This document shows, piece after piece, positions 6,875-15,152 of a stretch of 28,009 nucleotides of DNA. The position numbers and the translations under genes were made by a program. Position 1 is the first letter of the stretch; each line of letters starts with the position of its first letter. The notes beneath the pieces are model-generated. The model was not told the DNA's origin. It saw nothing but the letters and a program-made list of their open reading frames with translations, and ran no database searches. The DNA comes from Candidatus Woesearchaeota archaeon. GTDB lineage: Archaea; Nanobdellota; Nanobdellia; Woesearchaeales; JASKKU01. The DNA lies in assembly GCA_011045925.1 (NCBI GenBank), contig DSBS01000046.1, positions 1 to 28,009 on the forward strand, in the 5' to 3' direction.

Positions 6875-6949
6875 CCCCTCCGATGGGATTCGAACCCACA
6901 ACCTTCTCCTTAGGAGGGAGACGCCCTATCCAGGTTGGGCTACGGAGGG
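6875..6949 (-). tRNA. tRNA-Arg (anticodon CCT)
   Basis: Read on the minus strand: acceptor CCCTCCG pairs with CGGAGGG, D-stem GCCC/GGGC, anticodon stem TCTCC/GGAGA around loop CTCCTAA (anticodon CCT), T-arm GTGGG TTCGAAT CCCAT (closing as GTGGG/CCCAT with one G-T), discriminator G. It decodes the AGG arginine codon. There is no intron and CCA is not encoded (CTTC follows). Confidence 0.93.
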
Positions 6950-6969
6950 ATGATTAAAGCAGGTTTTAG

Positions 6970-6982
6970 TGTTTTTTAAATG
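6970..6982 (-). promoter_or_regulatory. TATA box of tRNA-Arg, overlapping the thiI stop codon
   Basis: Minus-strand CATTTAAAAAACA, centred about 28 bases before the tRNA 5' end at 6949. The thiI stop (TAA at 6978-6976) lies inside this element. Confidence 0.55.
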
Positions 6983-8154
6983 TTTTGCGGAAATTCGAGC
7001 ACTTTTAAGTCCTCTAATGTTAGCTTTACAATCCTCTTTAAATTAATCTGCTCTGCAATCTGGCCAATAAATTCGGGCCTGGATTTAGTTGCAGGCGACT
7101 TTGCGAATATCGAGCAGCAATCCTTATATTTTTCTATGCTTAGGCTATAAGTTCCAATCCTTTTTGCAATCTCAATTATTTCATGCTTATCATAACCAAC
7201 CAAAGGCCTAAGCAGGAAACAGCCTATTCCCTCAGACTGGCTTTTGAGGTTATCCAAGGTTTGACTTGAAACCTGTCCTAGAGAATCGCCTGTAACAAGG
7301 CCAAGATAACCTTTCTTCTGCGCTAAGCAGGAAGCTGTTTCCAGCAAAAACCTCTTGAATACAAGTACCTCGAACCTTGCCTGGCTATTTTCTAGGCCAA
7401 GCGACGCCTTGTAAAAGTGGTTATATGGAACCAGAAAAAGCCTGCTGGAAGGCTGGAATCTGGAAAGCATCTCAGCCATAAAAAAAACCTTTGAGTTTTC
7501 CGCCTCAGAAGAAGAGCCTGCATAAAAATGCAGGTAATCCACGCTGCACCCTCTTTTCATCATAAGAAATGCAGCAACAGGCGAATCAATCCCTCCTGAA
7601 AGCAGGCAAAGCACCTTGCCTTCAACCCCAACGGGAAGGCCGCCAGGACCCTGATGCCTTTCAAAGAAATACAAGAACCCCTTGCTGTTAACTATCACCT
7701 CTACCACAAAATCCGGGGATTTTAACTTAACTTTCTTAGAAAAATGAGAAGAAACCAGCGCACCCAGCTCATAGTTAAGCTGAACAGATGTTTTGTGGTA
7801 GCTTTTGTCAGACCTGATTGTGTTAATCTTAAAAGAGCCTGCTGAAATAAACTGCTTATTCTGGCTCAGGCTTTCCAAAAGCAAGCCTGCAAGCTTTTCA
7901 TAGCTTATTGCTTTCCAAGCCTGCGCAAACCAGGAAACACCAAAAGCTGAAGATAAGGCTTCTTTTACAATCCTGAATTCATCATTGCTTAGCTCATTTG
8001 AGAATTCTAGCAGGATTCTCATGCTTGAAACCGAAGCCTTAAACTTAAGACTCTCCGGAATCTTTGCAGAGAGGTTTTTAATCAGCTTCTTTTCAAAAAT
8101 AGAGCGGTTTTTTCCCTTCAGGCCGATTTCCGAGTAGCTTACAACAAACAACAT
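6976..8154 (-). CDS. thiI: ThiI-like tRNA sulfurtransferase / 4-thiouridine synthase
   Basis: 392 residues from the ATG at 8154. The N-terminus FVVSYSEIGLKGKNRS is the standard ThiI N-terminal ferredoxin-like domain. A THUMP domain follows (about 55-165), then the PP-loop SGGIDSPVA (about 186-194) that adenylates the uridine. Near the C-terminus is DCCSIFAKSPATKSRPE, the family's Cys-containing segment. There is no rhodanese domain, as usual in archaeal ThiI. The enzyme makes s4U8 in tRNA. An upstream in-frame ATG at 8196 is less likely: it would add 14 hydrophobic residues before the conserved start, and the best TATA (8181-8190) lies downstream of it. Two tRNA genes are within 3 kb, one directly downstream. 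Confidence 0.93.
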   Translation of the reverse strand: MLFVVSYSEIGLKGKNRSIFEKKLIKNLSAKIPESLKFKASVSSMRILLEFSNELSNDEFRIVKEALSSAFGVSWFAQAWKAISYEKLAGLLLESLSQNKQFISAGSFKINTIRSDKSYHKTSVQLNYELGALVSSHFSKKVKLKSPDFVVEVIVNSKGFLYFFERHQGPGGLPVGVEGKVLCLLSGGIDSPVAAFLMMKRGCSVDYLHFYAGSSSEAENSKVFFMAEMLSRFQPSSRLFLVPYNHFYKASLGLENSQARFEVLVFKRFLLETASCLAQKKGYLGLVTGDSLGQVSSQTLDNLKSQSEGIGCFLLRPLVGYDKHEIIEIAKRIGTYSLSIEKYKDCCSIFAKSPATKSRPEFIGQIAEQINLKRIVKLTLEDLKVLEFPQNI

Positions 8155-8180
8155 AATAAAGCTGAGAAGAAATGCCCAGC

Positions 8181-8190
8181 TTTTAATATT
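8181..8190 (-). promoter_or_regulatory. TATA box of thiI
   Basis: Minus-strand AATATTAAAA, about 26-31 bases before the chosen thiI ATG at 8154. It supports that start over the longer reading from 8196. Confidence 0.45.
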
Positions 8191-8255
8191 TTCCATAATA
8201 TTTCTGTAATAAATAAGGCTGGGTGTTGGATAAAATCTAACTTAAAAATTGTAAT

Positions 8256-11200
8256 TTAATATTTAACCCAAAGCTCTGTGTTGGAGTCTTCAGTCGTTAA
8301 AAAGCATGAGAAGGGATAAGCCCTTCCTTTCATATCCTGGCCAAGGATTATAAGCCTTACACTGTCAGACAAGTACAAGTCATTTATTGTTCCGCAAAAG
8401 ACCTGCCTTGGGCTTAGCTCAGTAATAGTCTGGTTTATCCTTACTGTGGTGTAAGGCCTGCCTGAAACAAACTTATCAGGCGCATCTAATTTGGTAGAGA
8501 AAGCAGAAAGGTTCCCAAAGAAGAAAGAGGCAATGCTGTCATCCAGCACTGCTGCATAGATAGTGTTTGGGTGGCTGGAATAAACGGTATCTAAGCAAAG
8601 CGTAAGCTCGTGCGCAAATTTCCTAGGGAGTGCAGTAAGATTAAAGCTAAGAACAGGATAAAAATCCAGGCTGTCTGAACCAGAATTTATTTTTGCACAG
8701 ACAAAGGAAGAGTTCATTTCCCATTCATCAGAACACGTAGGGCAGAAATCCAGGATAGACACTGAAAAATTCCTGAAAGAGCCGGTCTCGGTCGGCATTA
8801 CACTCTTTGTAATGTTCATGAAGGTAAAGCTGAGTGAGGTGTTTTCACTTGGAACAAAGAACTCCATCTCCATTCTTGCGCATAAGCCAGAATCAGCATA
8901 AATCGCTCCATTTCTTTGCTCAAAGGATATATTAAACAAAGCCTTAGGGGCTTCAGGTTCAGGCACCAGCCCAGGCTGCTCAGGTAAGGACTGGTTATGC
9001 AAAGCTGCTTGGCCAGGAGCCTCGTCTTCTGCTTTTATGCTTTGAGATTCGTTAAGCATATCTTCTGTTTCATGTAAAGCTTCATCTGATTCAGCTTCTT
9101 GCCTGCTCTCATTCATGATAGAAGAGTTGGGCTTAGTTTCCCCTGATGCATTAACCAAAGCCTGCTCCTGATCCAGCCCGGAAAAAGGTTCGCTTGCCTG
9201 TTCAGAATCATTTAAAACTGAGCTTTCTTTTTCTGAAAGGTTCAGCACTGAATCCGAATCCTGGCTTTCTTGTTCTAAAGCTTCCGGCGTGTCAATCATC
9301 TCCAGGCAGGCTATATTTTTTAGCTCAAAGAAAGAGTTGTTCTTCGAGTTAATTGTTAAGGTGCTGTTAAACTCAGTCTTAAAGCTGATATTCCATGAGC
9401 TATTGATCCAGGAGCCTGAGGACAATGTGAAAGTATCATATATTGAGTAAATTGAGAATGATGATACCTGGAAGGGCTCAATTCTATCAAAAAAGATTTT
9501 TGTAAAGGTGTTTGAGGGTGTTGGCTTCCTGAAGCTGATTGAGTTTGTTGGCGAGACTACCTCGTACCTGTAAGCCGGCTTCTCTTCAAGCTCTATACTA
9601 AAGCCATAGTAAGTAATGTTATCAAGGTTCTTGATTTTAAACTCCTTGTAGTGAGTCAGGCCGGTTACTATTGAATAATTTGAATGTGACCTGATTCCCT
9701 TTGTGTAGTACTCAACCATGAATTCTTTTGTTGTGAAAGGCTCATAAAAGTCTGTTATATACACAATAAAGGAATCGGGTGTTTCTAACACTGAAAAGCC
9801 TTTTTCCTGAGCCTGCCTCGGTGTTTCATTTATTAAATGGCCCTGGTCGCTTTCATTTAAGATTAAGCCCTTATCTGGATCCGTCGCTGAATCATTTAAA
9901 ACAGTTATTTCATCCGCCTGGCCGGTTTCATCTTCATTAACTGCAAGCGATTCCTGCTGGTAGGCATATAAATCTTCAAAATCCAGCAGTTTAAGCTTAG
10001 CCCTATTTGAGTAGACAGAAATGTTTTCAGCATGCTTTGGTATGGAAACTGATACTGTCTTGTACTTCCATTTTCTCTCATCATTATTTACCCGGAATGT
10101 CCTTCTCCATTCTGCCGGCGAATCAAGCTCAAGGTTAAAAAGGTCAGCAAGCCTCTCATCAAAAGCAAGCTCAGATATGTTATCAATGTCATCTGGCTCT
10201 GAAAGGTTAAGCTCGCCTGTCTTGTTTAAAGAAATGTTAAGCTCTGCTTCTGGCGCTGAGTAATTTACATAAAACTCAAGGGCCGTAATATTTATTGTGT
10301 CAAAAGCCATCACTTTGACCTTTCTCTCTCCTTCAAAAGGCTGCTCGGCATAAAGGTTCAGGCTGGAAAACTCAATAAAAGAAACAACAGGAAACTCTGA
10401 CACTGAAAGGAAGACCAAAGAGTCGTTATCCGGGTCAAAAAAAACGGAATCCAAATCAATAACAAGTGTTTTGTTTGATTCAAGAGTCACCAAAGAGATG
10501 TTCCCTATGATTTCAGGCGGGTTGTTCGGCTCCTTTTCAATAGTCTCTGTATCCGTATCATTAAGCAAATGCTTAAGCGAAGAGTCTTCAAATAGAGTAA
10601 TGTTAAAGCCTGAAGTGGCTGTTTCCTTGAGATTCGAGCTGAATACCCTGAACCTTGAAGTGGTGTTTATGTTCTTAATTGGCTCTATTGCAACAATTGA
10701 TGAGTTTTCCTTCACAGAGAGCAGGGAATAATTATAGGCATAGGTGAAAACAAGCGACGAGTTGCTCCTGAAATAAACACTAAGGTTAAGCTCTAGCCCT
10801 TCCCCAAAATTAAGAGCTACGTCAGGGATCGGGTGAGAGATTATTGGCTGTGTTTTGTTGTCAAGCGTCTCATTCTGGCCGGGATAAGATTCTTCAGTCT
10901 CGTTAAGTCCCGTATCTAAAGTTGCATTGTTTCTTACAAAAATAAAGAAAATATTTGAATGATAAGTGTTGTTTTTGTGGCTTGCCAGAAACTTGAGGCT
11001 AAAATTTCCCTCTCTGTTGGGCTTGAAAGAAAGAAAGCTTTCTGAGACTGAAGCAGTGAGGTTATCATAGTTTACAAGGATAAAAGTGGTGTTTGACTTA
11101 TTGAAAACTGAAAGCAAGTTAAGGCGGGAGGTAATGTTTGTGCGGACAGTCTGATTCTTTACAAAAAAAGTTAGTTTTAATTCATCGGCTGGCTCTTCAA

Positions 11201-12110
11201 CCTGTTCAGTCTGGTTTAAATCTGGCTTTTCAGTCTCGTTTAGCAATGTTTCGTTGTAATCTGGGAATGTCGCATTCAGGTCCGGCTCGGTAATGTTTAC
11301 TACCGGAGTATCTGGCTCAGTTTTATTTACTGTTATATTCTGCACCGGGTCTGTGATGTTTAGGGATATGTTGCCAATGACTTCTGACACGTTATCTGAT
11401 ATATTGTAGCTGTCTTCAGGCGGGGTCAGGTTAAACAGTGTCTCGTTATCTGAAAGGTTTTCGGTTAAATTGCCAAGGGAAATGTTGTCAATAATGCCAG
11501 TATCGTTTATGGTGAGATTGAGCGAGATATTATCCGCAGGCGAAGTTGCCTCCTCTCCCAAACTTTCTTTTCTTGGGCGTATTTTTATCCCCTGTGGCTC
11601 ATCTTCTTCAGTTTCCTCTGGCACGCCAGCCGGCTCTTTTGTTTCCTGCGGCTCTTCTTGACCTGCTTCAACTGCTTCTAAAGCATCTTGAGTGCCTGGC
11701 GTTTGGTTCTGTGCTGACAAATCATCCGAGAAGAGCAGCCCTGTCAGGGCATCCGTGCCAATCTCTGAGTTTATCAGGAAAGGAAAAAGAAAAGCAAACA
11801 TCAGCAGAACTGCAGCTACAGAAATTACCCTGCGTGTTTTTTCATGCTGGCGAACCTGTGAATTGAGGGTAGATTTCTCTAGGGCCAGCTTTCTCATGAA
11901 TGAATTATAATGAGCAATAGATTCTATTCTGTCCCGGCCTCCCAGCTGCTTTCTTAGCTCTTTTTCATACTCCTCATGCGTAATCTGGCCTTTAATATAC
12001 TTTGAGAGAAGCGAGTTTGCGAGGGAATTCGCCCTGGATTTCTCATCTTCACAATTTTTTATTAATATTTCAAGCTCCTTTATCCTTGCCCTGGTTTCAG
12101 AAATGCCCAT
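8256..12110 (-). CDS. large membrane-anchored, sequon-rich surface protein
   Basis: 1284 residues, not a family I can name. Residues 1-93 are charged and helical, with a segment LLSKYIKGQITHEEYEKELRKQL that resembles a SHOCT-type short helical motif. One transmembrane helix spans about 95-113, preceded by Arg residues (KTRR), so the N-terminus should be inside and about 1170 residues outside. The ectodomain carries roughly 70 N-x-S/T sequons by hand count, with a dense run at about 193-310. Two cadherin/Ig-like segments are suggested by HPIPDVALNFGEGLELNLSVYF and PPEIIGNISL...FFDPDNDSLVF. Acidic Gln/Glu/Ser linkers lie at about 131-190, 723-773 and 937-1053. A C-terminal region (about 1060-1284) has most of the Cys residues. 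It probably is a glycosylated cell-envelope or adhesion protein. Confidence 0.85.
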   Translation of the reverse strand: MGISETRARIKELEILIKNCEDEKSRANSLANSLLSKYIKGQITHEEYEKELRKQLGGRDRIESIAHYNSFMRKLALEKSTLNSQVRQHEKTRRVISVAAVLLMFAFLFPFLINSEIGTDALTGLLFSDDLSAQNQTPGTQDALEAVEAGQEEPQETKEPAGVPEETEEDEPQGIKIRPRKESLGEEATSPADNISLNLTINDTGIIDNISLGNLTENLSDNETLFNLTPPEDSYNISDNVSEVIGNISLNITDPVQNITVNKTEPDTPVVNITEPDLNATFPDYNETLLNETEKPDLNQTEQVEEPADELKLTFFVKNQTVRTNITSRLNLLSVFNKSNTTFILVNYDNLTASVSESFLSFKPNREGNFSLKFLASHKNNTYHSNIFFIFVRNNATLDTGLNETEESYPGQNETLDNKTQPIISHPIPDVALNFGEGLELNLSVYFRSNSSLVFTYAYNYSLLSVKENSSIVAIEPIKNINTTSRFRVFSSNLKETATSGFNITLFEDSSLKHLLNDTDTETIEKEPNNPPEIIGNISLVTLESNKTLVIDLDSVFFDPDNDSLVFLSVSEFPVVSFIEFSSLNLYAEQPFEGERKVKVMAFDTINITALEFYVNYSAPEAELNISLNKTGELNLSEPDDIDNISELAFDERLADLFNLELDSPAEWRRTFRVNNDERKWKYKTVSVSIPKHAENISVYSNRAKLKLLDFEDLYAYQQESLAVNEDETGQADEITVLNDSATDPDKGLILNESDQGHLINETPRQAQEKGFSVLETPDSFIVYITDFYEPFTTKEFMVEYYTKGIRSHSNYSIVTGLTHYKEFKIKNLDNITYYGFSIELEEKPAYRYEVVSPTNSISFRKPTPSNTFTKIFFDRIEPFQVSSFSIYSIYDTFTLSSGSWINSSWNISFKTEFNSTLTINSKNNSFFELKNIACLEMIDTPEALEQESQDSDSVLNLSEKESSVLNDSEQASEPFSGLDQEQALVNASGETKPNSSIMNESRQEAESDEALHETEDMLNESQSIKAEDEAPGQAALHNQSLPEQPGLVPEPEAPKALFNISFEQRNGAIYADSGLCARMEMEFFVPSENTSLSFTFMNITKSVMPTETGSFRNFSVSILDFCPTCSDEWEMNSSFVCAKINSGSDSLDFYPVLSFNLTALPRKFAHELTLCLDTVYSSHPNTIYAAVLDDSIASFFFGNLSAFSTKLDAPDKFVSGRPYTTVRINQTITELSPRQVFCGTINDLYLSDSVRLIILGQDMKGRAYPFSCFLTTEDSNTELWVKY

Positions 12111-12134
12111 ATGCTCTTTAATTTCTTGGGCTCT

Positions 12135-12147
12135 GGTTTTATAAACC
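12135..12147 (-). promoter_or_regulatory. TATA box of the sequon-rich surface protein gene
   Basis: Minus-strand GGTTTATAAAACC, an excellent TATA box about 30 bases before the ATG at 12110, implying a leader of only a few bases. Confidence 0.6.
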
Positions 12148-12226
12148 TTTCTCTAAAAGCTGAGCATTAAAGGATTTTAAGGCCAGTCTTGCCTGGCAAG
12201 CGAGGAAAACCATAACTAGCACAATC

Positions 12227-12239
12227 TTTTTATATAAAC
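12227..12239 (+). promoter_or_regulatory. TATA box of srp54
   Basis: TTTTTATATAAAC centred about 24 bases before the ATG at 12258. No Shine-Dalgarno intervenes, so the transcript is likely leaderless. It is divergent from the surface-protein promoter 90 bases away. Confidence 0.65.
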
Positions 12240-12257
12240 AGAAAAGACATTATCAAA

Positions 12258-13622
12258 ATGGTGCTTGAAAAGCTTGGAGAATCACTGAAGAGCACTCTCA
12301 GCAAGATTAAGAATGCAATCTTTGTCGATGAGAAGCTTATTAATGAAATTGTTAAGGAGATTCAAAGGTCTCTGATTCAGTCTGACATAAACATTGCGCT
12401 TGTCCAGGAAATCTCCCAAAGCATTAAGAAGAAATTCAAAGAGGAAAAGGCTATTCCGGGCTTATCGGAAAAAGAGAGGGTAATTAAGATTCTTTATGAG
12501 GAGCTGTCTGACTTAATGGGAGGAGAGGCTGCAGAGGAGCCAAAGATTGAGAAGAAGCCCTTAAAGATTATGCTTGTGGGCCTTTTTGGGTCAGGAAAGA
12601 CAACCCAGGCAGCAAAACTGGGGAACTATTACGCAAAAAGAGGCTACAAAGTTGCGCTCGTATCGACAGATACCTGGAGGCCTGCTGCTTTTGAGCAGCT
12701 TGAGCAGCTTGGAAAGAAAATAAGCCTGCCTGTCTTTGGAAGCAAAAAAGAGAAGAATCCGCTTAAGATATACACTGATCTGGAAAAGCAGCTAAAAGAA
12801 TTTGATATTGTTATTATTGACACTGCCGGCAGGGATGCGCTGAGCAAAGAGCTTATCGCTGAGCTTGACAAGCTCTACAAAAAGATTTCTCCGGAAGAGG
12901 TTCTTCTTGTGCTTAGTGCTGACATTGGCCAGAGTGCCGAGAAGCAGGCTAGGGCGTTTCATGAGATAACGCATGTTACTGGAGTTATAATTACTAAGCT
13001 GGACGGAACAGCAAAGGGCGGGGGTGCGCTTAGCGCCTGCTCAATCACAAATGCAAAGGTTAAGTTTATTGGGACAGGAGAGAAAATCAACGATTTCGAG
13101 AGGTTTAACCCAAAAGGATTTGTTGGAAGAATGCTTGGCCTTGGTGACATTGATGCACTGCTTGAGAAAGCCAAGGAAAGCATAGATGAAGAGAAAGCAA
13201 AAGACCTGGGAAGCAAGTTCCTGAAAGGGGAATACAACCTTCTTGACCTGTACGAGCAGATTGAAGCCATGAAGAAAATGGGGCCACTTAACAAGATTAT
13301 CCAGATGATTCCAGGGCTGGGCGGAGCTAATCTCCCAAAGGAAATGCTTGACCTTCAGGACCAGAAGCTAGACGACTGGAAAATAATCTTTAATTCAATG
13401 ACAAAGGAAGAGCTTGAAAGCCCGGAAGAGCTAAACATCTCAAGAATCAGGAGAATTGCAGAAGGCTCAGGCAGAAAGGAAGAAGATGTAAGGGAGATTA
13501 TAAAATACTACAAGAAATCTAAGAAGCTCATGAAAATGTTCAAGGGAAAAAGCGAGAAAAGCCTTGAGAAGATGATGGGCAACATGGGGAATATGAAGGG
13601 AATGAAAAACCTTAAGCTCTGA
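12258..13622 (+). CDS. srp54: signal recognition particle protein SRP54
   Basis: 454 residues, normal length. An N domain helical bundle (1-95) is followed by the G domain: P-loop GLFGSGKTT (108-116), DTWRPAAFEQL (138-148), DTAGR (188-192), TKLDGTAKGGGALS (246-259). The M domain (from about 300) has LLDLYEQIEAMKKMGPL, a MIPGLGG linker, the RNA-binding SRIRRIAEGSG segment, and a Met-rich C-terminus. SRP54 binds signal sequences and 7S RNA and delivers ribosomes to FtsY. uL23 and uL29, its docking site on the ribosome, are encoded in this window. The gene is monocistronic and converges with the AMP phosphorylase gene 23 bases away. Confidence 0.98.
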   Translation: MVLEKLGESLKSTLSKIKNAIFVDEKLINEIVKEIQRSLIQSDINIALVQEISQSIKKKFKEEKAIPGLSEKERVIKILYEELSDLMGGEAAEEPKIEKKPLKIMLVGLFGSGKTTQAAKLGNYYAKRGYKVALVSTDTWRPAAFEQLEQLGKKISLPVFGSKKEKNPLKIYTDLEKQLKEFDIVIIDTAGRDALSKELIAELDKLYKKISPEEVLLVLSADIGQSAEKQARAFHEITHVTGVIITKLDGTAKGGGALSACSITNAKVKFIGTGEKINDFERFNPKGFVGRMLGLGDIDALLEKAKESIDEEKAKDLGSKFLKGEYNLLDLYEQIEAMKKMGPLNKIIQMIPGLGGANLPKEMLDLQDQKLDDWKIIFNSMTKEELESPEELNISRIRRIAEGSGRKEEDVREIIKYYKKSKKLMKMFKGKSEKSLEKMMGNMGNMKGMKNLKL

Positions 13623-13645
13623 TTCTGCCAGAAGCATTTTGCCTC

Positions 13646-15130
13646 TTATTTTATTATGTAGAATTCTTTCGACAGCTTCTTGCAGATTGACTTTGCATGA
13701 GCAAGCCTGGCTTCGCTGTTTGAGTATACTGTGAAAAGCGCCTGTCCTTTCAGAATTCTCTCGCCTTCAAGCCTTTTTAGGTAAATGCCTGCCTCAGCAT
13801 CCTTTGGTGCGCCTGCTGCTCTTGCTATTGACACTGCAATATCGTTCCGTATGGCCTGAATTGCGCCTGAGCGGTGAGCCTTAACCTCGTAGGAAAGCCT
13901 GCCAAGAGGAATTGTCCCGGGCTCAATATGCCTTTTTCCCTGGGCATTAATAATCTCAACCATTTTTTCATAGGCAAGCCCCGAGTCCAGGATCTTTCTT
14001 GCAATCGCAAAGCCATTTTTTTTGCCTGTCATCTCAATCATTTTGCCTGCCATTTCAAGGGATTTCTTCCTCAAGTCAAGGGGCTGTCTTGGGTCATTCC
14101 TAAGCACATATAAGACATCCCTTGCCTCAAGAGCCGGGCCTATGCCCTTCCCAACCGGCTTAGAGCCCTTGCTGTACATAAGAAAGATTTTAAGGCCTAT
14201 TTTTTCCCCAACATACCTAAAGATGCTTCCCAGCTTTTCTGCCCTTGCTTTGGTTTTGACTTTGGCTCCCTGGCCGTAGGGGATGTCTATAAGCACATGC
14301 GTGCTTGAGACAGATTTTTTCTTTCCAAGAACACTCGCTACGAGCTGGCCGTAAGCATCAATTCCAAGCGGGTGCTCTACCCTTATGATTATATCATCTG
14401 CAGGGGCAAGCGAAAGCGCCCCTCCCCAGACTATACAGGCTCCAGTCTTAGCAATTACTTTCTTAACCTTGCCTAAAGGCAGGTCTACTTTGCACAGCAC
14501 TTCCATTGTGTCCGCCGTGCCTGCCGGACTGGTTATGCTTCTTGATGATGTCTTGGGAACCGTGTAGCCTGCCGCTGCCACAATTGGAACAGCAAGCATT
14601 GTTGTCCTGTTTCCGGCAACCCCGCCAATGCAATGCTTGTCAAGAACAAATTTCTTGCTTATTTTCAGCAGGTCTCCTGTGTTTATCATTGCTTTTGTAA
14701 GGAAAGCAGTCTCTTCATTAGACAAGCCATGCGTGTAGCAGGCTGAGACAAAATAGGTAATCTCTATCTCGCTGAGGGCGTTCCTTGCAATGTCTGAGAT
14801 AATTGAAAGGAATTCTTTTTCTGAAAGCTCTTTTCCATCCAGCTTTTTTTTAATATAAGCAAGCGAATGCGACTTATCAATAAGCCCTGCATCAGCCGTT
14901 CCGCTTTGCCCAAGCTTAGAAGAAAGCTCATGGTTAAGGCCAAGCCAGCCTTCGGGAACAAGCAAGGCATCCTTGGTTGTATCAACAATAGCTATTGCTT
15001 TCTTTGCACCCTTGATGAGCTCAATCCTGTCGCCCCTGTGAAGATTGTTTTCAGCTGCATCAGATATATTCATCACTGCAATCATTGGGCCGCCAGAAGA
15101 AATCTGAATCCTCTTAAGCCTGAATCTCAT
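13646..15130 (-). CDS. deoA: AMP phosphorylase (thymidine phosphorylase family, archaeal type)
   Basis: 494 residues, the archaeal AMPpase length (bacterial DeoA is about 440). An N-terminal extra domain (1-85) precedes the catalytic part with DKHCIGGVAGNRTT (164-177), SSRSITSPAGTADTME (195-210) and GGALSLAPADDIIIRVE. Archaeal AMPpase converts AMP and phosphate to ribose-1,5-bisphosphate and adenine, feeding the pathway that ends in type III RuBisCO. The N-terminal extension and motif set separate it from true thymidine phosphorylase. An AAGGTGA Shine-Dalgarno lies about 9 bases before the ATG, and the AI-2E-family gene ends 22 bases upstream, so they are probably cotranscribed. RuBisCO and R15P isomerase are not in this window. 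Confidence 0.9.
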   Translation of the reverse strand: MRFRLKRIQISSGGPMIAVMNISDAAENNLHRGDRIELIKGAKKAIAIVDTTKDALLVPEGWLGLNHELSSKLGQSGTADAGLIDKSHSLAYIKKKLDGKELSEKEFLSIISDIARNALSEIEITYFVSACYTHGLSNEETAFLTKAMINTGDLLKISKKFVLDKHCIGGVAGNRTTMLAVPIVAAAGYTVPKTSSRSITSPAGTADTMEVLCKVDLPLGKVKKVIAKTGACIVWGGALSLAPADDIIIRVEHPLGIDAYGQLVASVLGKKKSVSSTHVLIDIPYGQGAKVKTKARAEKLGSIFRYVGEKIGLKIFLMYSKGSKPVGKGIGPALEARDVLYVLRNDPRQPLDLRKKSLEMAGKMIEMTGKKNGFAIARKILDSGLAYEKMVEIINAQGKRHIEPGTIPLGRLSYEVKAHRSGAIQAIRNDIAVSIARAAGAPKDAEAGIYLKRLEGERILKGQALFTVYSNSEARLAHAKSICKKLSKEFYIIK

Positions 15131-15152
15131 GTTGCTGTCACCTTAAGCTTTC

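Noticed and set aside
10021..10263. Plus-strand open frames inside the surface-protein gene
   Set aside because: Antisense shadows of a long coding region; no promoter or ribosome binding site and no recognisable motif.
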